From positions 1 to 64,000 of the forward strand of contig JAFPUN010000016.1 in NCBI GenBank assembly GCA_017395365.1: a DNA stretch of 64,000 bases, read 5' to 3'. Positions 49,229-57,594 of this stretch are shown in pieces. The notes under the pieces are model-generated. The model saw only the letters and a program-made list of their open reading frames with translations, had not been told where the DNA came from and made no database searches. Each line of letters begins with the position of its first letter. Within the stretch, counting starts at the first letter, position 1. Both the position numbers and the translations under genes were made by a program. Source of the DNA: Bacteroidales bacterium. GTDB lineage: Bacteria; Bacteroidota; Bacteroidia; Bacteroidales; F082.

Positions 49229-50854
49229 TCATGAAGTTGTTGTCATCACCGATTCCGGATGTTGCACCTTCCACTTGTGGGGTAGCAGCTGCACCAGCTC
49301 GTCGTGTGTCGCCTTGGCCTGATAGGGCATCCGACTGATGACGTCGTTGAGGTAGTCCCTGGGGTTGACGTCGTGGTTGCGGCAGGTGGCCAGCAGCGAG
49401 CAGACGACCGTCATGTTCCTGGCGGCCTCGTGGTTGCCGCAGAAGAGGTAGTTCTTCCTGCCGAGCGTGATGGGGCGGATCTCGTTCTCGGCAAGGTTGT
49501 TGTCGAGCAGCAGCCTCCCGTCCTCGAGGACGCGCATCATGTTGTCCCAGCGGGTGTAGGCGTAGGTGATGGCCTTGCCGATGAGCGAGCCCTCGCTGTA
49601 CTTGACGCCCTCGGTCTCCATCCACACCCTCATGGCCTCCATGATGGGCTTGGACAGCTCGTTGCGCTTGGCCTTGCGCTCGTCGGGTGTCATCTTGGCG
49701 TCGTCACACTGGTGCTCTATCCTGTAGAGATGCTGTATCTCCGCGAGGGCATGCTCCGCCACGGGACGGTTCTCGTCGAGTGCCTGCTCGAAGTGGCGGC
49801 GTATGTGGACGAGGCAGTTCACCAGGCGCACGCCGGGGTTGTCACGGAAGGCCGTCTCATAGCCCCCGAAGCCGTCGCATTGCAGGTATCCCTTGAAGTC
49901 GTGTCTCTTTGCCAGCGCCTCTATCACCGCTCCCGCCCGGGAGCCCTGGTCGTAATGGAACAGAACCAGCCTCTCTATCACCGCCCGTATCATCCAGACG
50001 TACTCCTTCGCCGCCTTGTGGCTGTCGCGGTCGATGACCGGGGTGGTGGTCTCGTCGGCCTGGGCGTACTCCGTCCTCATGACCTCGGCCTCAAGTGCGT
50101 CGTGGAGCGGGCGCAACAGCTCCACGGTCTGCTTGAACCAGCCGTCCACGGTGCTCTCGGTCAGCCCCTTCATGCCGAGGTGGCTGTACTGCTTGATCTG
50201 GCGGTAGTAGGGCATGTGGTACTCGTACTTCTGGAGCAGGAGGTCGGCCAGCAGGCTGGCGCCGGCGATGCCCTTGTTGATGGGCAGCAGCGGCATCGGG
50301 GCTATCATCACGCCACTTTTCCCCTCGGGAGCCAAGGCGGTGTTGTCCCTCAGGCCCCACTTCTCGCGGACGATCTCCTTGATGTAGAGCTGCCCGGGCT
50401 TGTGCTCGACAACGCGGGTCACCTCCTCGCCGATCTTCTTGTAGAGGGTCTCGTCCACACCCTCGGGGGTGATGACCACGCGTTCCAGCACGGGAAGGCC
50501 TTCCATCAACTGGCGGTTCCTCCTCTCGCGTGCGCGGTCCTCCTTGGTCTTGGCGATCTTCCCCACGGCCTCGTCGCGCGCTTCCTCGGCCTGCTTCATC
50601 CGCTGGGCCTGCTCCTCCGCGAAGAGGCTTGTCTGGTTGGGGTCGATGATGCCGAGCCTCTCGGACTTGCGCCCGAAGAGCTGGCGGTTGAGCCATGCGA
50701 CCTGGGCGGTCAGTTCCTTGATGCGCTCGTTGAGGGCGTCGACCTCCTTCCTGTGGTTCTCCGACATGACGGCAATGGAGGCGTTGAGCGTCTCTATCGT
50801 CCTGGCCAAAGTCTCTCTTTCCTCCATTTTCCGTGTCGTTTGAATATGGTACAA
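49229..50854 (-). CDS. IS66 transposase TnpC
   Basis: 541 aa DDE transposase. N-terminal leucine-zipper-like coiled coil (LNERIKELTAQVAWLNRQLF, then GRKSERLG), zinc-finger region without the usual Cys set, and DDE core with YAQADETTTPV, LQCDGFGGYETAF and LAENEIRPITLGRKNY. It is the last gene of the IS66 operon and catalyses transposition. Full length, no frameshift. Confidence 0.95.
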   Translation of the reverse strand: MYHIQTTRKMEERETLARTIETLNASIAVMSENHRKEVDALNERIKELTAQVAWLNRQLFGRKSERLGIIDPNQTSLFAEEQAQRMKQAEEARDEAVGKIAKTKEDRARERRNRQLMEGLPVLERVVITPEGVDETLYKKIGEEVTRVVEHKPGQLYIKEIVREKWGLRDNTALAPEGKSGVMIAPMPLLPINKGIAGASLLADLLLQKYEYHMPYYRQIKQYSHLGMKGLTESTVDGWFKQTVELLRPLHDALEAEVMRTEYAQADETTTPVIDRDSHKAAKEYVWMIRAVIERLVLFHYDQGSRAGAVIEALAKRHDFKGYLQCDGFGGYETAFRDNPGVRLVNCLVHIRRHFEQALDENRPVAEHALAEIQHLYRIEHQCDDAKMTPDERKAKRNELSKPIMEAMRVWMETEGVKYSEGSLIGKAITYAYTRWDNMMRVLEDGRLLLDNNLAENEIRPITLGRKNYLFCGNHEAARNMTVVCSLLATCRNHDVNPRDYLNDVISRMPYQAKATHDELVQLLPHKWKVQHPESVMTTTS

Positions 50855-50927
50855 AGGTACGGAAAAAGGTTGGAACTGACAAATTTTTTAGGCCAAAAAA
50901 CGATAAAAGTTATCAACATTTTTCGCT

Positions 50928-51305
50928 TTACACGACGTACTCGTGACGCTGTGCGCGGAGCCTCTTGAGCCGCTGTCCGGGTGTCTCCCGGATGCCCTCC
51001 ACCATCACCACCAGGTCGCGCCATTCCATCGGGTAGCTCCCTGTCGCCTCGTCGTATTCCGGCAGCTTGAAGCGTCCCGCCTCCAGCCGCTTGACGTACA
51101 TCACCATCCCGCCGTCCTCGGCGTGCAGGAGCTTCATCAGCCGTCGGCTTTGGCCGACGAAGATGAACACGTCGCCGTTGCGGACCTCGCTCTTCATCTT
51201 CTCGTGCACCACCCCACACAGCGAGCTGATGCCCTTGCGCATGTCGGTCATCCCGGGGCAGAGCCAGTAGCGCATCGTGTCATTCAGGCAGAACATGGCT
51301 CCCAA
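50928..51305 (-). CDS. IS66 accessory protein TnpB
   Basis: 125 aa, the IS66 Orf2 family: RYWLCPGMTDMRKGISSLCG, VFIFVGQSRRLMKLLHAEDG and VMYVKRLEAGRF. Required with TnpA for efficient IS66 transposition; biochemical role unclear. Its start lies inside the end of tnpA (26-bp overlap). Confidence 0.93.
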   Translation of the reverse strand: MGAMFCLNDTMRYWLCPGMTDMRKGISSLCGVVHEKMKSEVRNGDVFIFVGQSRRLMKLLHAEDGGMVMYVKRLEAGRFKLPEYDEATGSYPMEWRDLVVMVEGIRETPGQRLKRLRAQRHEYVV

Positions 51306-51609
51306 GGCTTTTGGTCAGCAACTCCATGAGCATGCCCTCCGTGCCGCTGCCGAAGTGGGCGCGAAGGCCGTTGGGGAACAGCAGCGTCGCTCCCGACGGG
51401 ACGACACCAGTGAAGGCGGGATCGGACTGCTGTCGGCTGGTGAAGCTGATGGGAGCCAGGTCCCTTGCGGGACTCGCCTCTGCTTCCAACTTCTTCCTCC
51501 AGTAGTTGTAGGTGGAATAGCCGATACCCGCCTCTTGCAGGTACGACTTGATCGACTTGCCACTCTGTTGCAAGTCCAGTTGTAATACTTCGAACTCTTC
51601 TTTGGTCAT
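51280..51609 (-). CDS. IS66 accessory protein TnpA
   Basis: 109 aa, small HTH-type Orf1 of IS66: LQLDLQQSGKSIKSYLQEAG and YSTYNYWRKKLEAEA. First gene of the insertion-sequence operon, 39 nt after a clear promoter. It overlaps tnpB, which suggests translational coupling. Confidence 0.88.
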   Translation of the reverse strand: MTKEEFEVLQLDLQQSGKSIKSYLQEAGIGYSTYNYWRKKLEAEASPARDLAPISFTSRQQSDPAFTGVVPSGATLLFPNGLRAHFGSGTEGMLMELLTKSLGSHVLPE

Positions 51610-51648
51610 GATCTGTAACAGTTGTAGTCTTGTGCACTATTGCGACCG

Positions 51649-51656
51649 CAAAAATA
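51649..51656 (-). promoter_or_regulatory. TAnnTTTG promoter inside IS66
   Basis: TATTTTTG on the minus strand, upstream of tnpA. Confidence 0.7.
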
Positions 51657-51702
51657 CAGCACGACTATAACCCCCACAACGTGTATTTCACCGAATGCTT
51701 AC

Positions 51703-51805
51703 CGATGACCTCGCCACGGATTTTCGCCTGGCGAATGCTCATAATCCTGTCCGTATAATGTGCGTAGCACAGGGAGTAATCGTAGAATTTGAGAGAGCGG
51801 TTCAT
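51703..51805 (-). pseudogene. 5' part of the IS66-interrupted gene
   Basis: ATG at 51805 overlaps the stop of the upstream GHKL-helicase gene (ATGA). The encoded start is MNRSLKFYDYSLCYAHYTDR, then IMSIRQAKIRGEVI. The insertion at CGATGACC (51703-51710) ends it; the frame continues in 48673-49111. The overlap shows the intact gene was translationally coupled to the helicase gene. Confidence 0.8.
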
Positions 51806-54800
51806 TTTATCTGAATATCAATACTCTTGTCATCAATACGAACTTCGTATTTGGACGATGGAGCTGTATAGACATTTGCCAATTGATGTGTGGTGACGAA
51901 AGTATTCTTCTCAATATGGTTAGTATCACCAAACATGTATTTCTCAACTTCTTGGGCTGTATGATAAGACATCTCACTCAAATTCTCCTTAGCAATTACG
52001 CCAATGCTCTTTGCCTGGAGTTTGTCGAAGTGTTCATAATCACGGTCAGGTATCAACAAGAAGAGATAATCTTGAGCACGGCTAATGGCAACATTCAAGA
52101 TGTTTTTCCTGTTGATGAAAGTCCTGTCAGCAGCTCTAACCATTCCTGACGCTGGCGGGTTGTAAACAGCAATGATAATATCACACTCATCACCTTGGAA
52201 GCCATGAACCGTTCCTATAGTGACTTCTATTTGAGAATATGGTTCTTTGCGCTGTTCCCAAAGCTTATTTACCACCTCAGCCTGGGCATGATATGGACTA
52301 ACTATACCAATTCTCCATGGTTTGCCATCATCTTTCACTGACAGGTTTTTGGCTACATATTTTGTAAACTCAAAAGCAAACAATGCCGCATACACATGAA
52401 CATTTGATGTACCAACCTGCTGTGCGCTGTATATAGATTGTGATCTCTCTACCGGGAATGTAATGAAGTTCACGCTTTTTGCTAAATAATCACCCAAAGA
52501 TATTTTTTGTTGGGACGATTGTTCTCTTTGCGATGTCACACCTCCTCCGTAAGCATATTTACTATACAAATCACCTATTGCAGGTACGGCACGATATTGT
52601 GTTGGAAGATTCAGAATATCGAACTGCACAGGGCGTGTTTGTGGGTTCTTAAAGTTTTCCAAGTGTATCATTTTATAGATGTTTTCGTCTTTCCATAACT
52701 CTTCGTGCACAATCGGTTCTATCTGCATCGGGTCGCCAGCAATTACGATTTGTGCACTGGTACACTTGTATATAGGATACACTATTTGAGCCAATGGAAT
52801 CATTGATGCTTCATCAATCACAACATAATCCCATCCAATGTCTTTCAGTTTTGCATCATCAAAACCATCGTAAGAGAAACGAGCGATGGTTGAAATTACA
52901 CAGCATTTATTCTCTTCCCATATATTGCTTTCACGCATACAAACATGCTCAGCCAATGAATCTTCATTAGTTGCAACAAAACGGAATAACCAGTCTTCAG
53001 GGCGAGAACGTTTATCTATCATCGCAAAAGCCTTTTTTGCAATAACATCAGCGGCTTTGTTTGTTGGGCATAATATCAGCATTTTTCCTCTTGGCTTCAT
53101 GGCAATTTGGCTAATCCATCTCTTGACAAGATGAGTGGTTTTGCCTGTACCAGGAGGGCCAAAAATAAATTTTATAGTTGGATTGATGTTTTCCATCATT
53201 GAATAATCATCAGGCAACTGCAAATCGAAAAAGGCTTCTTGTAGTTTTGCGATAAGCTGAACAGGAGTATCGGTCTTTAATTCGGCTCGATATATTTTAT
53301 GCGCTAACGACATCAGCGTGTCAACCGCATTTACATCTTCGTTTTTACATTTCAAGCGAAGCACATAATCCTGCACACTTGCCACTTCGAAAACAATGGT
53401 TTGATGCGTGTCTTCTGGTAAACGGAATGTCACCGCGATATTATTCATCTCTTCGATAGCGATTGGTATGTGTCGAGATGGATTCTTTAGTAATACTCCA
53501 TGTTCTGAATACGGGTCTTTTTCAACTCGAGAGAAGTTTATCTCAATACCACGTTTACCTCTATTCTCTTCTCCACTTGCATTGAACTCCATCTCAAGCA
53601 TCGTCAAAAACCATTCATACGTGTACCGTTTCTCTGAATCGATTGCAATTTGTTGAAGTCGCTTTCTTTCTTCTTCCTGGTCTTGTAATTGTTTTAATTG
53701 CTTGTCAAAATCTACAGACGTTAAAGGCTCTGAGCTTTGGGGTTTAGAAGGTGTCGTGGTAGCGGTTTTATCAAAAGTCTCATCAACCGAATATTTGTTT
53801 TGCTTATGTGTAAAAGGGGTTTCATCGTGCTCCGCTTGAAGCATTTGCAACTTTTTACGTTCCTCTTCTTCCTGTCTCTTCTTTTCTGCTGCACGCATCT
53901 CTGCCTCTTCTCTTTTGATTTTTTCCTCTCTGAGTTTAATTAACTCAGCCATTTCCTCTGGCGATTTTATGCCTGCGTCTTGGGCCATTCTGCCCATACG
54001 TGTTGCATTGACTGTGGCTTTAGAGCAATGCTCTTCAATGAATTTGTCATCTTGTGTCTGTGGCAGGTGTTTTAGACCAATGAGATTAATCATTGCTTCT
54101 GAGACGGTGTATTTTCCGCTCAAATCCTCAATGTATACATTACTAGGATTGCACAGTTGCCCATTCTTATTATAGAGCCACTTGTTTCTTTTTATGGTTA
54201 TTGACAGAGTGCTTTCGAAACAACATGTTTTGCGATTATATCTATAATCATTATGAGGTTGATATGAGCAATCACCCGTCAAGCATCGGTTTATCTTATT
54301 TATCTGTTGGCTCAATGAAAGCCAAATAAAAGCAGAATACTCCTCTGTTATACTATTGTTTCCACAGCATTCGTCCAATGTATCCAGATAGTAATCCGTA
54401 AATCGAGGACTGCCATACTCATACATGCTTTTTGCTGCAATTCTTCTTAAGAACTCGTCGTTTTCAATACTATTTGATTCAACAATCTGCAGGTATGGAC
54501 TAAAACCAAACCGATTCAAAAAGCTATCACAAATCCCCTCTTTAATGCCTTCAATTTTATGATAATAATCTCTATCAAGTATATGCATATATTCAATGAT
54601 GTTGCTTGCCATCATTGTTTGTTCCGTCTTGTCATAAATAACATCTTCAATCAAATGGAAGTGATTATTTGTGCATTTGAATTTAAATCTCTTCTTGACT
54701 ATTGACAAATACTCTTCTGTGTTTATGCATTTTTGATACACTTCGCAAATAAATCTAAAATCTTTCTTGTATTGATTGTCATCATAAAGGCAGCCACTAC

Positions 54801-56574
54801 CAGAATATCTTGGCAAAATCACATTCTCCACATAGTTTCTCCCATCGGGCACCGTGATATTGATTTTTTTAAGCAATTCACGAAAATCTGCATCAGCTAC
54901 AAGGATTGGATCAACGTAATTAAAGCCCTCCATTTGCGACGTTCCATCGCTTATAAAAATAGTTGGCTTGCCAGTAAGCGTATACGGGGCGACAAACTTT
55001 TTCTTTGAATTACGTATAAAAGGTTTGGTGAGAAGTGGCGCGGATGTAGAATTAAAGAAGTTCACCTTATATTTCTCTATTAACCTTCTTGCAGGTTCTG
55101 TAGTAAGAAACTTATAAAATTTCAATAGCCATTCTTCATCCTGCTTTGTAATAAAGGCCTCTGAAAAGTCTCTACCGAACTTATCTATGGTATATGTTTC
55201 AATGCCGATATCATCCAGATAGTTATCTATTTCATCAGTTCTCTTAAGTTTTGTATGTACATAATAACCTCTTCCAGACTTTACTAATTGATTAAACTGC
55301 TCAACGCTTAATAATTGTCTAAGGTGTTCGTCAACTTTATAGGAATTAGAAGCCGGTACATACTTCTTTTCGGTACTCAAATGAACTGCTTTATTAGATA
55401 ACGTAGCCTCAAACGAAGTATAAAAACTATTGAACCACCTCTCCTGGTCCTTGTCATCATCACCATATCTTTCATCGAGCGGGACTATTTCAAAAATGTT
55501 CTCATCAATCCATTGTTTGTTTTGCTTTTCAGACAATTCACACAATAGAACTAATGCTTTTGTAGCCAGTACAGACAATTCATCAAACAAATCTGAGTTA
55601 ATCTCTTCTTCTCGTTTGATTTGTTGTCGATTGTCGACAAGGGCAAACGGTGCGTGCATCACGAAACAAAAACCAAGGCTTTCGCTCGTAGGGAAATAGC
55701 AGAAAATCTTGGGTCGTCGTTGGGTATCTACCTTACCTTTATCATTGATGTAATATCCAACAGAAATAGGATATATTCCATTTTCAACCTCTACGTCACG
55801 TGTAAAAAGCCAGAGATTATCTTCGGTAAGACTATCACCAAGGCTTTTTACTATGATGTTCTCGCAAATTATATCACCTATTTTGATGTGTTTTTCGACC
55901 TCTTTAAGATAAATACCTTTCACCTTGTCGTCTTCACTACTCCAACTAATCTCTTTCAAATGGTTCAAAAACAATATTGGACTATTCAGAGACTTCAGTT
56001 TAGATTCAATAATGCTGTATGCTTTGGGGGCTTGCAGTTTTTCGCTATCAAATGGTAAGTAGAAAAGGGTTTCTCCTTTTTTTCTCCAAGGGTGGTCTTT
56101 CTCTATCAATTCGGGAATAATGTAGTCTCGCAGACGGAAACAAACATTATCGTCATATATTTCAGGCGTTTTTGTGAATTGGAAAACTGCCTTGAAACCA
56201 ACACCAAATTTACCGATTTTATTATCCGTCGATCCTTCGGTTTTTGTTGACATTCCAATTGATGTAATCGAATTGAGATGTCCCAATTTCCCTTTGGCTA
56301 TATCCTCTTCATAACTGTCCGGATCTGATACAGTGAATCTAATGGTTCCATTATGTTTGAACAGAATACCTGCTTTGGTCAAATATATGTCAGCAGCTGT
56401 TGCTTTCGCATCATCAGCATTTTGGAGCAATTCATAGATAAAATGAGCTGAGTCAGGATATTTGTCAATAACCGAAGACCACCACCGCTTGTATTCAGGC
56501 TCCATAAATACTTTAGCATGGTTTATTTTCTTTTCATTCAGTCTTTGAAACCATTTAATCTCTTGATCGTTCAT
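51802..56574 (-). CDS. GHKL-ATPase/SF1 helicase fusion protein
   Basis: 1590 aa. Residues 30-140 are a sacsin/HSP90-like GHKL ATPase: YELLQNADDAKAT (E48, N52, D55), HNG at 74-76 and GKFGVGFKAVF at 121-131. The middle is helical, with a charged coiled coil (KIKREEAEMRAAEKKRQEEE). From about residue 1100 it is a UPF1-type helicase: Walker A GPPGTGKTT at 1139, CPTNKAADVI, VVIDEASMIP, VIAGDPMQIEP, TVHGFQGDECDIII and NVAISRAQDYLFLL. Both ATPases look intact. Similar two-ATPase proteins occur in phage-defence islands. It follows a DUF2971 gene by 49 nt and is coupled to the IS-disrupted gene. Confidence 0.85.
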   Translation of the reverse strand: MNDQEIKWFQRLNEKKINHAKVFMEPEYKRWWSSVIDKYPDSAHFIYELLQNADDAKATAADIYLTKAGILFKHNGTIRFTVSDPDSYEEDIAKGKLGHLNSITSIGMSTKTEGSTDNKIGKFGVGFKAVFQFTKTPEIYDDNVCFRLRDYIIPELIEKDHPWRKKGETLFYLPFDSEKLQAPKAYSIIESKLKSLNSPILFLNHLKEISWSSEDDKVKGIYLKEVEKHIKIGDIICENIIVKSLGDSLTEDNLWLFTRDVEVENGIYPISVGYYINDKGKVDTQRRPKIFCYFPTSESLGFCFVMHAPFALVDNRQQIKREEEINSDLFDELSVLATKALVLLCELSEKQNKQWIDENIFEIVPLDERYGDDDKDQERWFNSFYTSFEATLSNKAVHLSTEKKYVPASNSYKVDEHLRQLLSVEQFNQLVKSGRGYYVHTKLKRTDEIDNYLDDIGIETYTIDKFGRDFSEAFITKQDEEWLLKFYKFLTTEPARRLIEKYKVNFFNSTSAPLLTKPFIRNSKKKFVAPYTLTGKPTIFISDGTSQMEGFNYVDPILVADADFRELLKKINITVPDGRNYVENVILPRYSGSGCLYDDNQYKKDFRFICEVYQKCINTEEYLSIVKKRFKFKCTNNHFHLIEDVIYDKTEQTMMASNIIEYMHILDRDYYHKIEGIKEGICDSFLNRFGFSPYLQIVESNSIENDEFLRRIAAKSMYEYGSPRFTDYYLDTLDECCGNNSITEEYSAFIWLSLSQQINKINRCLTGDCSYQPHNDYRYNRKTCCFESTLSITIKRNKWLYNKNGQLCNPSNVYIEDLSGKYTVSEAMINLIGLKHLPQTQDDKFIEEHCSKATVNATRMGRMAQDAGIKSPEEMAELIKLREEKIKREEAEMRAAEKKRQEEEERKKLQMLQAEHDETPFTHKQNKYSVDETFDKTATTTPSKPQSSEPLTSVDFDKQLKQLQDQEEERKRLQQIAIDSEKRYTYEWFLTMLEMEFNASGEENRGKRGIEINFSRVEKDPYSEHGVLLKNPSRHIPIAIEEMNNIAVTFRLPEDTHQTIVFEVASVQDYVLRLKCKNEDVNAVDTLMSLAHKIYRAELKTDTPVQLIAKLQEAFFDLQLPDDYSMMENINPTIKFIFGPPGTGKTTHLVKRWISQIAMKPRGKMLILCPTNKAADVIAKKAFAMIDKRSRPEDWLFRFVATNEDSLAEHVCMRESNIWEENKCCVISTIARFSYDGFDDAKLKDIGWDYVVIDEASMIPLAQIVYPIYKCTSAQIVIAGDPMQIEPIVHEELWKDENIYKMIHLENFKNPQTRPVQFDILNLPTQYRAVPAIGDLYSKYAYGGGVTSQREQSSQQKISLGDYLAKSVNFITFPVERSQSIYSAQQVGTSNVHVYAALFAFEFTKYVAKNLSVKDDGKPWRIGIVSPYHAQAEVVNKLWEQRKEPYSQIEVTIGTVHGFQGDECDIIIAVYNPPASGMVRAADRTFINRKNILNVAISRAQDYLFLLIPDRDYEHFDKLQAKSIGVIAKENLSEMSYHTAQEVEKYMFGDTNHIEKNTFVTTHQLANVYTAPSSKYEVRIDDKSIDIQIK

Positions 56575-56623
56575 TTTCAGTTTATATGTCTTAATTCGTT
56601 TGCGAAGATGTCTTTAGAATTGG

Positions 56624-57571
56624 TTAGTCGACAGCATAAGACTTCAATTTGAACACATTAGCTGTATCTGGTTGGATTTTCATAACCTGATTTTTTACTC
56701 CACCAATGTAATTAATTATGCTTTGTGCTATTGTTTCAGGACATCTACATCCAATAAACACTTGATAAATATTTTCTTTCCCTATTGGCAAATAGATATT
56801 TCCATCTTTGCTCCAATAATACTGGTTACAATTATAATCACGGTCATACCATACAAGCCTCCATTCATTTTCTTCTTCATAATCTTTTGTTTTTGACATA
56901 AAACCATCAGCTACAATACCTCGGTCAAATTCAAAAACATCCTTATACTCAACCGCATTAAAAACGAATTTTTCTCCAAGACCCTTTTCCAAGACATCAT
57001 TAAAGAACCTATAACGAATGCATATTCCTTTGCTTCCAGCACCATAATAAGCCCATTTTTTACTGTCTTCCCAAGCTCTTTGTTTTCCTTTAACAAGACC
57101 AAAACAACACACCCTTAACCCGTCAAAAACCGACTTGGTAGGAAAAATGTCTTGATTTAATCCTTCTTGAACAATTGAGCAATCTGTAGGGTCATTAAAA
57201 GATGAGGGCTTAACTAAACGAATCGTTCTTAATATCAGATCGATGTTGTTTTCATTGACATCATAAAACTTATAGAAGTCCTGATATTGGTAATTTTTAT
57301 TTTTGCTGCCTTTTATGTGGCATTCAATGCTTCTTTTGTAATACTCTTCACTTTGAACGCCAAATAATCTTGCAAGAATAAAGTAACAGTGAGCTAAATT
57401 ACAAAGAATGTTTTCTGTTTCTGAGTGTTCATAATAGTAGACCGCAGCCTCAAAACACATTTTTCGCTGTTCAGGGCTGAGCCCCGCAGTTTTCCCTAAT
57501 TCATAACATTGTTGACCCTTCTCTTCAAAACTAGTATTCCAGTTTGATTGTATTCTTTCAAGCTCTTCCAT
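56624..57571 (-). CDS. DUF2971 domain protein
   Basis: 315 aa. N-terminal ~90 residues are helical with TPR-like character (GLSPEQRKMCFEAAVYYYEH). The DUF2971 part follows from about residue 95: FYKFYDVNENNIDLILRTIR, LVKPSSFNDPTDC, CCFGLVKGKQRAWEDSKKWA, YGAGSKGICIRYRF and KDYEEENEWRLVWYD. Function of the domain is unknown; it recurs near restriction and defence genes. It lies between the helicase-methyltransferase gene (23 nt) and the GHKL-helicase gene (49 nt). Confidence 0.8.
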   Translation of the reverse strand: MEELERIQSNWNTSFEEKGQQCYELGKTAGLSPEQRKMCFEAAVYYYEHSETENILCNLAHCYFILARLFGVQSEEYYKRSIECHIKGSKNKNYQYQDFYKFYDVNENNIDLILRTIRLVKPSSFNDPTDCSIVQEGLNQDIFPTKSVFDGLRVCCFGLVKGKQRAWEDSKKWAYYGAGSKGICIRYRFFNDVLEKGLGEKFVFNAVEYKDVFEFDRGIVADGFMSKTKDYEEENEWRLVWYDRDYNCNQYYWSKDGNIYLPIGKENIYQVFIGCRCPETIAQSIINYIGGVKNQVMKIQPDTANVFKLKSYAVD

Positions 57572-57594
57572 TACAATTACTTTCTATGTACAAC

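Larger units (their letters stand above)
49112..51702 (-). mobile_element. complete IS66-family insertion sequence
   Basis: 2591 bp bounded by GTAAGCATTCG...CGAATGCTTAC inverted ends, an 8-bp target duplication CGATGACC, and the three-gene order tnpA-tnpB-tnpC typical of IS66. A long inverted repeat CAACAGCGACT/AGTCGCTGTTG sits inside the left end (49157-49198). All three frames are intact, suggesting a recent insertion. Confidence 0.95.
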
